NCBI GenBank assembly: GCA_964561705.1
Contig: CAZLQJ010000003.1
Span: forward strand, 1-54,168
Length of the DNA: 54,168 nucleotides
Source of the DNA: HGM12587 sp964561705
GTDB taxonomy: Bacteria; Bacillota; Clostridia; Lachnospirales; Lachnospiraceae
Reading direction: 5' to 3'
A program made the translations under genes and the position numbers. The notes under the pieces are model-generated. The model did no database searches, was not told where the DNA came from, and worked only from the letters and a program-made list of their open reading frames with translations. Below, in pieces: positions 1 to 6,987 of this stretch. Position 1 is the stretch's first letter. The number at the start of each line of letters is the position of its first letter.

Positions 1-440
1 AAGATACAAGAAAAACTGTTGTAACAGGTATCGAAATGTTCCGTAAACTCCTTGACGAAGCTCAGGCTGGTGATAACATCGGTGCACTTCTTCGTGGTGT
101 TCAGAGAACAGATATCGTTCGTGGACAGGTTCTTGTAAAACCAGGCACAGTAACATGCCATACAAAATTCACAGCTCAGGTATACGTTTTAACAAAAGAT
201 GAAGGTGGTCGTCATACTCCATTCTTCAACAACTATCGTCCACAGTTCTACTTCAGAACAACAGACGTAACAGGTGTATGTAACTTACCAGAAGGTACAG
301 AAATGTGCATGCCAGGTGATAACGTAGAAATGTCAATCGAACTGATCCATCCAATCGCTATGGAACAGGGTCTTACATTCGCTATCCGTGAAGGTGGACG
401 TACTGTAGGTTCAGGCCGTGTTGCTACAATCATCGAATAA
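1..440 (+). CDS. tuf: Elongation factor Tu, C-terminal part (5' end outside window)
   Basis: EF-Tu carries aminoacyl-tRNA to the ribosomal A site as a GTP complex in the cytoplasm. The reading frame is already open at base 3 and continues to the TAA at 438-440, so this is the last ~146 residues (domains 2 and 3) of a ~395-residue protein. Typical EF-Tu stretches are visible: VVTGIEMFRKLLDEAQAGDN, LLRGVQRTDIVRGQVL, FFNNYRPQFYFRTTDVTG and the ending EGGRTVGSGRVATIIE. The GTPase domain lies upstream of the window. Codon use is strongly biased, as expected for a highly expressed gene. A hairpin with a T run follows directly. Confidence 0.98.
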   Translation, partial: DTRKTVVTGIEMFRKLLDEAQAGDNIGALLRGVQRTDIVRGQVLVKPGTVTCHTKFTAQVYVLTKDEGGRHTPFFNNYRPQFYFRTTDVTGVCNLPEGTEMCMPGDNVEMSIELIHPIAMEQGLTFAIREGGRTVGSGRVATIIE

Positions 441-483
441 TTTACACGTTAGCTTTGAGCAAAACGCATAAATAAGTAAAAAT

Positions 484-519
484 GAGTCACTTCATGCTTG
501 CATGAAAGTGGCTCTTTTT
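484..519 (+). terminator. Rho-independent terminator of tuf
   Basis: Inverted repeat gagtcacttcatg / catgaaagtggctc around a CTTG loop, followed by TTTTT. It lies 44 bases after the tuf stop codon. The remaining bases to ~650 hold no gene I can support. Confidence 0.88.
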
Positions 520-655
520 GCATATTTATAGGCATTTGGCGAATGTCGTGACCGAGATGAAGCGTAAACGGAATCGAGGTGTGTTTTGTGATCCAAATCG
601 GTGCCAAGAATAAAAATTCCAGTGAATTTTGTTATTCCAAATCCCTTTTTTTCCA

Positions 656-684
656 TGGAAAGGAAAAACAGGAAGTGGTATAAT
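656..684 (+). promoter_or_regulatory. Predicted sigma-A promoter for the NUDIX gene
   Basis: TGGAAA (656-661) and a perfect TATAAT (679-684) separated by 17 bases. The small reading frame and the NUDIX gene start a short distance downstream. Confidence 0.6.
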
Positions 685-706
685 AAAAAAATGTCAGGAG
701 AGAAAA

Positions 707-802
707 ATGGATTGGATCATTTTTCTATATGTGGATTGGAATTGTGCTGATCAGCGCAGAATGTACCGTAGGAATTTTAAGGAGAAGCCGGATGAAAGTT
801 AG
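707..802 (+). CDS. Possible 31-residue leader ORF upstream of the NUDIX gene
   Basis: An ATG at 707 is preceded by an AGGAGAG ribosome binding site and opens a 31-codon frame (MDWIIFLYVDWNCADQRR..., ending KEKPDES). It stops at 800-802, overlapping the likely NUDIX start (792) by 11 bases, an arrangement suited to translational coupling. I recognise no family. It could be a real small protein, a leader peptide, or chance. The ribosome binding site is good, but nothing else supports expression. Confidence 0.3.
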   Translation: MDWIIFLYVDWNCADQRRMYRRNFKEKPDES

Positions 803-1277
803 ATTAAGTACTTTGTGCTACCTAGAAAAGGATCATCAATATTTAATGCTGCACAGGGTTATAAAGAAAAATGATGTCAATAAAGATAAATGGATTGGTG
901 TTGGAGGACATTTTGAATATGGAGAAAGCCCGGAAGAATGTGTGCTGCGGGAAGTCAAGGAAGAAACCGGATATACGCTGACTTCTTACCGCTACCGTGG
1001 ATTGGTAACCTTTGTATTTGCGGATATTGAGATGGAGTATATGTCTTTGTTTACTGCAGATGGTTTTGAAGGCGAGCAAATCCCGTGTGATGAAGGAATT
1101 TTAGAGTGGGTAGATATTGGAGAAATTGGAAACTTAAATCTTTGGGAAGGAGATCGGATTTTCTTTCGTCTGTTAGAGGAAAATATTCCATTTTTTTCCC
1201 TGAAATTGGTTTACGATGCAGATGGAGGCTTAGAAGCAGCAGCATTGAATGGTCAACCAATGGACCTACACAAATAA
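792..1277 (+). CDS. NUDIX hydrolase (MutT/8-oxo-dGTPase-like)
   Basis: Predicted cytoplasmic pyrophosphohydrolase of nucleoside diphosphates linked to another moiety. The NUDIX box is complete: GGHFEYGESPEECVLREV followed directly by KEETGY, matching G-x5-E-x7-R-E-x2-E-E-x-G-x, with the metal-binding REVKEE core. Length (~161 residues) is normal. The ATG at 792 is chosen because GGAGAAG lies just upstream and the protein then begins MKVRLSTLCYLE as in relatives. An upstream GTG/ATG in the same frame (from 729) would add hydrophobic residues without a good ribosome binding site. Family members in Bacillota are often annotated as 8-oxo-dGTP diphosphatases; the exact substrate cannot be read from sequence. 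A bidirectional hairpin follows. Confidence 0.9.
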   Translation: MKVRLSTLCYLEKDHQYLMLHRVIKKNDVNKDKWIGVGGHFEYGESPEECVLREVKEETGYTLTSYRYRGLVTFVFADIEMEYMSLFTADGFEGEQIPCDEGILEWVDIGEIGNLNLWEGDRIFFRLLEENIPFFSLKLVYDADGGLEAAALNGQPMDLHK

Positions 1278-1310
1278 TTGGGAGATAAGAAGATGGAATC
1301 TAGATATAAA

Positions 1311-1342
1311 AAAGGTTCAGCCATATTTCGGCTGAACCTTTT
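1311..1342. terminator. Bidirectional terminator between the NUDIX gene and the anti-sigma remnant
   Basis: Perfect 12-bp stem aaaggttcagcc / ggctgaaccttt with a 7-base loop. It has an A run on the left and TTTT on the right, so it can serve both converging transcripts. Confidence 0.88.
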
Positions 1343-1364
1343 GGTGTGTTACAAGGGATTATGA

Positions 1365-2423
1365 TTACTGGCGTGGTTCGTATGTACGAAGTGTAAAGGT
1401 TCCATCGGTATTCAAAGCCAGTGTGGTGGCCTGTGTACCTGAGAGGGTTCCGTCTGATTCGCAGGAAGAATAGATTTCGATATCCGGCGCATAAAGCCAG
1501 TTTCCTACCTGATACAGACCTTTAGACTCTCCATCCGGTGAAAGATAAGTGATAAAGCCGTCGCTATCCGGTGTCAGTGTTTGTTTACTTGTCATAACGG
1601 CATTTTCTGCTACAAAGATCCAGGTATCTTCTGAAGAATTTTTGGCAATACTGAAATTTTCCATCCATTGGTCGACTTCCTGGCTGCCAATCGTGATTTC
1701 TTCATTTGTATCAGAACCTTCGATATTGTTATTTTCGAAATATTCTTTTGCGGCCTGAGGGTCTGCTTTGGAAGAATCTAAAGGAAGTTTAAAAAGTGCA
1801 TGGATACCTTCATAATCTGTATTGATACGATAAATTCCGGTAGTTTCGTCATAATGAAAGGCAGACGTTTCATTGCCAAAGGATTCTACAACGCCTATAG
1901 AAACCCCCATATCGGAAAATATTTCCAGATTATCACATTCCAATAACTGGTAGTGGATACCGTCTTGAACAAAGGCGGATGCACCGGCATTTAACGTGCC
2001 ATTGTTTACTTCCATAAATGATTTGCCGTTTATTAGTACTGATACGCAAAAAGTTTCATAATCCGGGTCGGTAACAGATGGCATTGGACTGCCGTCCAAA
2101 TGGCGGATTGCTACAACCGCGTATGTTTTTAAGGTATGGAGTGTCTCGGAAGTCTGCGTGTCCTGAATGGAGCCAATGAGATTTTTACCTGTGACAGTCC
2201 CTAAAAAGGTTACTTCATATCCGGCACTAGTCTGTGTTTCATTTACAGTAATGGCAGTGGAACTTTTAAATGCTGCTGCTAACTGATTATCTTCCCTTAA
2301 TTTTAAATGGTCTGCAACCTGTGCAGGTGTCAGATATTGATAGGCTGCATAAACAGAAGCGGATCCCAGAAGCAGGATTCCAGCGATTGTGGCTGCCGTA
2401 ACGCCTGGTTTTAAAGTTTTTTT
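1365..2423 (-). pseudogene. Anti-sigma-factor-like membrane protein, 5'-truncated and without a start codon
   Basis: The frame is open from just after a TGA at 2426-2424 down to the stop at 1365. It reads LKPGVTAATIAGILLL (a transmembrane helix), then AAYQYLTPAQVADHLKL and a long extracytoplasmic domain ending TFTLRTYEPRQ. This looks like the membrane and outer part of the single-pass anti-sigma proteins that Lachnospiraceae encode after an ECF sigma gene. The cytoplasmic sigma-binding N-terminus is missing. The first in-frame ATG is at 2099, far inside the domain and without a good ribosome binding site; no GTG or TTG serves either. Upstream it runs directly into a sigma fragment in another frame. 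I infer an internal deletion that fused the two genes out of frame. A -1 slip on the A8 run (2417-2424) would join them in frame. Confidence 0.7.
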
Positions 2424-2647
2424 TCATTTTTTCGAATCTGGTTTTTCCATAACCGGATCGTTATGGAGAGCAGATAACTTTTCGGATTTTGTTCAAATTG
2501 GATGGTATGGATTTTTTTCATTGCCTCTAAAAAAGTATCTTGATATAGATCATCTGCCAGTTCTTTTGCTTTTGTAAGATGGATGCAAAAAGAATAAATT
2601 TCCTTACCATAAAGAGCGATACATTGTTCCAGTTCCTGAATTGTCAT
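2411..2647 (-). pseudogene. ECF-type sigma factor, region 2 only (truncated)
   Basis: The start ATG at 2647 has GGAAG upstream on the minus strand. The protein begins MTIQELEQCIALYGKEIYSF and contains the region-2 hallmark ADDLYQDTFLEAMKKI, followed by NPKSYLLSITIRLWKNQIRK. It stops after ~79 residues, whereas ECF sigma factors are ~160-190 residues. Region 4, which binds the -35 element, is absent. The last codons GAA AAA AAA CTT TAA lie in an A8 tract, and the anti-sigma remnant resumes immediately in the -1 frame. Most likely a deletion product that cannot direct transcription alone. An extended frame to 2704 is possible but has a poorer start. Confidence 0.75.
2417..2424 (-). other. A8 homopolymer at the sigma/anti-sigma junction (possible slip site)
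   Basis: Eight consecutive A residues on the minus strand, in the sigma frame as GAA AAA AAA CTT TAA. A -1 shift, or a transcript with one extra A, gives AAA ACT TTA AAA CCA and enters the anti-sigma frame. It could equally be just the recombination point of a deletion between two A-rich segments. Confidence 0.45.
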
Positions 2648-2839
2648 TTTTGTTACTTCCCGTGTACACGAATTTTTAAGAACTTTTGTCCTACATGGAT
2701 ACATTGTAACAAATCTGCAGTTGGTTCAAAAAATTTTTTTATTTTTTAACGAGGAGAAAACGCTGATTACAATTATCGTAGAAATTATTCACTCTTTGTG
2801 ATAAGATATTTATAAATTGTGGAGATGGAGGACATATCT

Positions 2840-3754
2840 GTGGAAGAAAATAAAACAATGGAAGATTATGCTGCTGAATTGGAAGCATCTTTTCGAAAGA
2901 TCAATGAAGGTGATATTTTAACAGGTACAGTCATCGGGATTTCAGAAACTGAGATTACCCTGGATCTGGGCTATTATACGGATGGTATCGTACGTTTGGA
3001 GGATATTACAGAGGATCCGGCATTTTCAATCAAAAATGATATGGAAATGGGACAAACGGTTTCTGCAACTGTGGTCAGAAGAGATGATGGCGCGGGTCAT
3101 ATTTTATTATCCATGAAGGAAGCGTCAGCAGTGTTGGCATGGGATAAGTTAAAGGCGATGGAAGAGCGTCAGGAAAATGTGACGGTAAAGATCACAGAGA
3201 TTACCAAAGGCGGTGCAGTGGCTTATCTGGAAGGAATTCGCGGATTTATTCCGGCATCGAAACTTTCTCTGGAATATGTGGATGAAGCGGAACTTGAGAA
3301 TTATCTTTATCAGTCGCTGGAGGTTCGTGTGATTGGTGTCGAAGAAGAAAACAGACGATTGATCCTGTCAGCAAGAGAAATTTTAAAGGAAGCTGCAGAT
3401 GCAGAACGTGCAAAAAAGATTTCGAATGTAGAAGTGGGATTGGTGACAGAAGGTGTGGTAGAATCCTTACAGAAGTATGGTGCTTTTGTAAATCTTGGAA
3501 ATGGTTTATCCGGTCTGCTGCATATTTCTCAAATTTGTCAGAATCGTATCAAACATCCGGGGGTTGTGTTGAAGGAAGGTCAGACAGTTAAGGTAAAGAT
3601 CATTGCCATTAAAGATGGAAAATTAAGTCTGAGCATGAAAGCGTTAGAGGATGTAGCTGCTAAAGAAATCGAGGAAGAAGTTTTCGAAATTCCGGAGGCG
3701 GAAGAAGTAACGACTTCGTTAGGTTCCCTTTTGGCAAAATTTGATTTTGAATAA
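2840..3754 (+). CDS. S1 RNA-binding domain protein (ribosomal protein S1 homologue)
   Basis: Predicted RNA-binding protein with three S1 (OB-fold) repeats, roughly residues 21-90, 107-175 and 193-262. Typical pieces are GDILTGTVIGISETEITLDL, GFIPASKLS and VTEGVVESLQKYGAFVNLG with LSGLLHISQI. Likely role: binding mRNA and aiding its recruitment to the ribosome, as for short S1 homologues of Bacillota. The GTG at 2840 is preceded by GGAGATGGAGG at good spacing; a GTG at 2819 in the same frame is less well placed. The acidic C-terminal tail (EEEVFEIPEAEE) is common. It is transcribed divergently from the sigma remnant and ends at a bidirectional terminator. Confidence 0.88.
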   Translation: MEENKTMEDYAAELEASFRKINEGDILTGTVIGISETEITLDLGYYTDGIVRLEDITEDPAFSIKNDMEMGQTVSATVVRRDDGAGHILLSMKEASAVLAWDKLKAMEERQENVTVKITEITKGGAVAYLEGIRGFIPASKLSLEYVDEAELENYLYQSLEVRVIGVEEENRRLILSAREILKEAADAERAKKISNVEVGLVTEGVVESLQKYGAFVNLGNGLSGLLHISQICQNRIKHPGVVLKEGQTVKVKIIAIKDGKLSLSMKALEDVAAKEIEEEVFEIPEAEEVTTSLGSLLAKFDFE

Positions 3755-3765
3755 GAACCCAAAAA

Positions 3766-3797
3766 GGGCAGGATCAGACTGATCCTGCCCCTTTTTT
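3766..3797. terminator. Bidirectional terminator between the S1 gene and the response regulator
   Basis: Perfect 11-bp stem gggcaggatca / tgatcctgccc with a GAC loop, AAAAA on the left and a T6 run on the right. The T run touches the stop codon of the minus-strand response regulator. Confidence 0.92.
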
Positions 3798-4476
3798 AAA
3801 CGACAAAACGGTATCCCAGTCCCCGTACAGTTTGAATATATCCGGGGTTTCCGGGATCTTCTTCAATTTTTTGGCGCAATCGGTTGACATAGACCATAAT
3901 GGCATTTTCATCAATGATTGTATCGCCCCAGACCAGTTCGTAAATCATATCCTTTGAAAAAATACGATTGACATTATCCATGAAAAGTTTCATCATGGCA
4001 TTTTCCTTGGCGGATAAAAGAATTTCTGTCCCATTTTTATAGAAACGCAAGGTGCTGGTATTGTACTGGAAAGGTCCGGCGGTAAGCTGTTCCTTTGAAA
4101 CAGAGTTGCTTTGGCTTCTGCGGATCAGAGCTTTGACCTTTGCACCCAGAATTACGGGGTTAAAAGGTTTGGTAATATAGTCATCTGCGCCGATATCCAG
4201 ACCATAGAGCATGTCATAATCCTCCACCCTTCCGCTGACAACAATAATGGGGATATTGACCTTTTTGCTGCGGAGTTCTTCAATAACCTGAAATCCGTCC
4301 ATACCATGCATATTGATATCTAAAAGAATCAGATCATAGTTTTTTTGAGAAACAAGATCTAGTGCACTTCGGCCGTTGGATGCAGTGTCTGCTTCAATGC
4401 CATTGCTTTTGATTACTTTATAAAGCATAGTCAAAACAGCTTCGTCATCATCGACAATCAATACGCGATCAGCCAT
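3796..4476 (-). CDS. OmpR/PhoB-family response regulator
   Basis: DNA-binding response regulator of 226 residues. The receiver domain is ~1-120 with acidic pocket DDD (9-11), phospho-acceptor D53 in LILLDINMHG, and K103 in YITKPF. The C-terminal winged helix is ~130-226 and ends IQTVRGLGYRFVV, typical of the OmpR class. All residues needed for phosphorylation are present. It is divergent from the histidine kinase at 4559, with an 82-base shared promoter region, which makes them a likely pair. The kinase and the flavin electron-transfer operon lie on the other side, so this regulator may control that operon; this is inference from position only. Confidence 0.93.
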   Translation of the reverse strand: MADRVLIVDDDEAVLTMLYKVIKSNGIEADTASNGRSALDLVSQKNYDLILLDINMHGMDGFQVIEELRSKKVNIPIIVVSGRVEDYDMLYGLDIGADDYITKPFNPVILGAKVKALIRRSQSNSVSKEQLTAGPFQYNTSTLRFYKNGTEILLSAKENAMMKLFMDNVNRIFSKDMIYELVWGDTIIDENAIMVYVNRLRQKIEEDPGNPGYIQTVRGLGYRFVV

Positions 4477-4558
4477 AAACAGGTCCCCCTTTACAGAATT
4501 TTCTGAATCATTTATGCTAGTATAAACAAAATCAGAGGAATTGACAAGGGGGAGCTTT

Positions 4559-5965
4559 TTGAAACAGTTTTTGAGGCAAAAGAAAAAATTTTCTTATATG
4601 ATTCTGGGCGCCGTAGCAGTCATTTGCATGGGATTTGTGATGTTTTCCACAGTGTTTGAACAATATGACAGGATTGCAGGAAAAAATGTGGATGTACGGT
4701 TGCAGCGGATGGCAGAATCTGTGGATAATCGATTAAAGGATGGCCAGGCAGAGATAGATTTAAAAGTAATTTATGAAAATGCATCAGAGGTGCTCATGCA
4801 GGATGAAGAAAATCGGCTGCTTCTTCTGGATACAGTGCAGGAAGCTTTTATCTATCAGAAAAATGGAGAGATACACATTGAGTCGACACATGCTATAAAG
4901 AAAGATCATTGTGAATATGAGACCTTTTGTTTTATGAAAAAACAGCAGGAAACGGGGCAGAAGGGGACTTCTTTTTGCCGGGCGGTTTCTCATAGTACAG
5001 GAGAAGCTTATAAGGCAAGGATTGCGGTTTTTCCGGCTGTGGCAGAAACCAATGGAAGGTTTACTGTGGGCGTTTCCATTAATTATGACCGGGAATGGAT
5101 GCCCTTAAGGGTCACAGCTATGGGGATGGCAGGCGCCGGTCTTATGATCATTGTAGGGGTAGTTTTCCTTTTGGTGATCCTTTTTCAGATGATAAAGATC
5201 AATCGGAAAGATCTTCAGGAAATCAGGTTGCTGCAGGAAAAGAATGCAGCTATGGAAGAAGTAAATAAGAAGATGGAAAATCTGGCTCATCATCAGAGAT
5301 TGGAACTGATGGGAATGCTGACATCAGGAATCGCACATGAATTTAACAACATGCTGACACCGATCATGGGATACAGTATGATGATTCTGGAAAAGCTTCC
5401 TCAGGATGATATGGAATTATATGATGAGATATTGGAAATTTATCAGATGTCAGCAAAGGCAAAGACGGTGATTTCCAGGCTGTCGGATCTGTCAAGGAAG
5501 AATACCGGAAATGTATTTCAGAAGATTTCTATGGATGAACTGGTACGCCGGATGATTTCTACAGCAAAGTCAGCCAGGCCGGAACGGGTGGATGTGCAAT
5601 TGGAATTAAAATGTCCGGAAGTAGGGATTCTTGGGAATGAGACCCAACTGTCCCAGTTATTATTAAATTTAATCTTAAACAGTTACCATGCATTGGAAAA
5701 TACGGGGGGAACCCTGGAAATCCTGACAGAATGTGATGAAAATGTACTTACCCTGACCGTCCGTGATAACGGATGCGGAATTTCCCGGGAAGATCTGTCA
5801 CATATTTTTGAACCGTTCTTTACTACAAAGGAAGCGGGAAAAGGAACGGGGCTGGGAATGGCGATTGTTGCCCAGGTGGTGGAAGATCACCAGGGATCCA
5901 TTGCTGTGGAAAGCGAGGAAAATGAGGGAACAACAGTTTCCGTAAAATTTCCAATCAAACCTTAA
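4559..5965 (+). CDS. Membrane sensor histidine kinase with an extracytoplasmic domain
   Basis: Sensor kinase of ~468 residues. Order: TM helix ~14-33, an extracytoplasmic domain of ~150 residues, a second TM helix ~185-210, a coiled-coil linker, the dimerisation domain with H260 in GIAHEFNN, and an ATPase domain with N box (LILNSYHAL), DNGCGIS, FEPFFTTK and GKGTGLGMAI. The H box resembles NtrB-like kinases. The TTG at 4559 is chosen because GGGGGAG sits 5-6 bases upstream; a TTG at 4541 is in frame but crowded against its AGAGGA. The outer domain holds three cysteines (HCEYETFC and SFCRA), which could sense redox or metal; this is inference. It is divergent from its likely partner regulator. 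Confidence 0.9.
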   Translation: MKQFLRQKKKFSYMILGAVAVICMGFVMFSTVFEQYDRIAGKNVDVRLQRMAESVDNRLKDGQAEIDLKVIYENASEVLMQDEENRLLLLDTVQEAFIYQKNGEIHIESTHAIKKDHCEYETFCFMKKQQETGQKGTSFCRAVSHSTGEAYKARIAVFPAVAETNGRFTVGVSINYDREWMPLRVTAMGMAGAGLMIIVGVVFLLVILFQMIKINRKDLQEIRLLQEKNAAMEEVNKKMENLAHHQRLELMGMLTSGIAHEFNNMLTPIMGYSMMILEKLPQDDMELYDEILEIYQMSAKAKTVISRLSDLSRKNTGNVFQKISMDELVRRMISTAKSARPERVDVQLELKCPEVGILGNETQLSQLLLNLILNSYHALENTGGTLEILTECDENVLTLTVRDNGCGISREDLSHIFEPFFTTKEAGKGTGLGMAIVAQVVEDHQGSIAVESEENEGTTVSVKFPIKP

Positions 5966-6004
5966 CAGTTATTAAGAAAAAAGTTATCTTGTATTAAGGT
6001 GACA

Positions 6005-6022
6005 ATGTTAAAATTTTAACGT
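6005..6022. promoter_or_regulatory. Rex-like palindromic operator upstream of the Rnf-like operon
   Basis: ATGTTAA-AATT-TTAACGT contains a perfect 14-bp palindrome (gttaaaattttaac, 6007-6020). It matches 11 of the 14 fixed positions of the clostridial Rex consensus as I recall it (TTGTTAA-N4-TTAACAA). It sits 24 bases before the first gene's GTG, a plausible place for repression by a NADH/NAD+ sensor. There is no T run and the stem is AT-only, so it is not a terminator. Confidence 0.5.
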
Positions 6023-6045
6023 TTTTAAGACAAGGAGGGATCAAT

Positions 6046-6432
6046 GTGAAAAAAAATGAAATGAGATTGACCTTTGGAAAAGGCGATCTTTTGGCCATAG
6101 GCTTGGTAGCAGTGATCGCTATCCTTGTAGGCGTTGTTTTCTGGAACAATGTTGGCTCTTCGGAGGGGACGAAGGCAGCCGTTTATCAGGATGGTATGCT
6201 GTTGAAAACCCTTTCTTTAGAGAAGGATGGAGCGTATGTGGTGGAGAGCCCTTACAGAAATACGATTACTGTAAAGGATGGGAAAGCTGCCATTACAGCA
6301 TCTGATTGTCCGGGAAATGATTGTGTACACAGTGGATGGATCCATGAGGCAGGACGAAGTATTGTCTGTCTCCCAAATCGTGTGGAGATCCGAATAGAAG
6401 GAACATCGGAAGTAGATTTTGTAGTGAGGTAG
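6046..6432 (+). CDS. NusG domain II-containing membrane-anchored protein
   Basis: 128 residues with one N-terminal TM helix (~14-34) and an outer beta-rich NusG_II domain. The characteristic cysteine motif SDCPGNDCVHSGWI is followed by IVCLPNRVEIRI. Starts at a GTG with AAGGAGGGATCA upstream. The protein family is found beside Gx-type membrane proteins, FMN-binding proteins and ApbE in Bacillota, and (from memory) in the flavin-based extracellular electron transfer locus of Listeria. It is the first gene of the packed operon and lies 3 bases before the next. The biochemical role is not established; a part in flavin or electron handling outside the membrane is inferred from context. Confidence 0.85.
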   Translation: MKKNEMRLTFGKGDLLAIGLVAVIAILVGVVFWNNVGSSEGTKAAVYQDGMLLKTLSLEKDGAYVVESPYRNTITVKDGKAAITASDCPGNDCVHSGWIHEAGRSIVCLPNRVEIRIEGTSEVDFVVR

Positions 6433-6435
6433 AAA

Positions 6436-6987
6436 ATGCGTAGGAGTCAAACAAGTCAATTAACCATGTGTGCGCTTTTGGTAGCCATGGCATTGGTTGT
6501 ATCTTATATGGAACGTTTTATCCCCCTGCAGCTTTTGATACCGCTTCCGGGGATTAAGCTGGGACTTGCAAACATTGTGACCGTTATGGCTTTGTATTTC
6601 TATGGGGAAAGACAGGCATTTCTGATCCTGATCCTAAGATGTATTTTAGGATCGGTATTTGGCGGCGGAATTACCGGACTGGCTTTTTCGCTGACAGGAG
6701 GGCTGCTTGCCATGACTGTGATGAGTGTTTCGAGACGTATTCCTCTATTTTCCGTTTATGGGGTCAGCGTCCTTGGGGCAGCGGCACACAATATAGGTCA
6801 GATCTGCATAGCGATGTTTTTTATGGGTTCTGTGTACGTGGCAGGTTATCTGCCGTATTTATTAGGAGTATCTGTTTTTACCGGACTGGCAACCGGTACT
6901 GCCTGTGCTGGTGTATTTCGAGCGCTGAAGGCAAGCGGACAGATGCAGGAGCCAGTAGAAATGCCGATAAAGGAGAATAGAAAATGA
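6436..6987 (+). CDS. Gx transporter family protein (heptaprenyl diphosphate synthase component I-like membrane protein)
   Basis: 183 residues, about five TM helices, of the family once named after heptaprenyl diphosphate synthase component I. The hallmark PGIKLGLANIVTVMALYFYG is present near residue 40. Relatives resemble ECF-transporter S components, so a membrane carrier or a flavin/quinone-related role has been suggested; no activity is proven here. GAGGT precedes the ATG. It begins 3 bases after the NusG_II gene and overlaps the next gene by ATGA, so the three are translationally linked. Confidence 0.87.
   Translation: MRRSQTSQLTMCALLVAMALVVSYMERFIPLQLLIPLPGIKLGLANIVTVMALYFYGERQAFLILILRCILGSVFGGGITGLAFSLTGGLLAMTVMSVSRRIPLFSVYGVSVLGAAAHNIGQICIAMFFMGSVYVAGYLPYLLGVSVFTGLATGTACAGVFRALKASGQMQEPVEMPIKENRK

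Noticed and set aside
4541..4558. Upstream TTG as the kinase start
   Set aside because: The AGAGGA is only about two bases away, whereas the TTG at 4559 has GGGGGAG at normal spacing.
6007..6020. Palindrome as a transcription terminator of the kinase gene
   Set aside because: AT-only stem without loop or adequate T run; better explained as an operator.
6436..6987. True heptaprenyl diphosphate synthase component
   Set aside because: The old family name is misleading: the protein is an integral membrane protein and no prenyl synthase gene is near.
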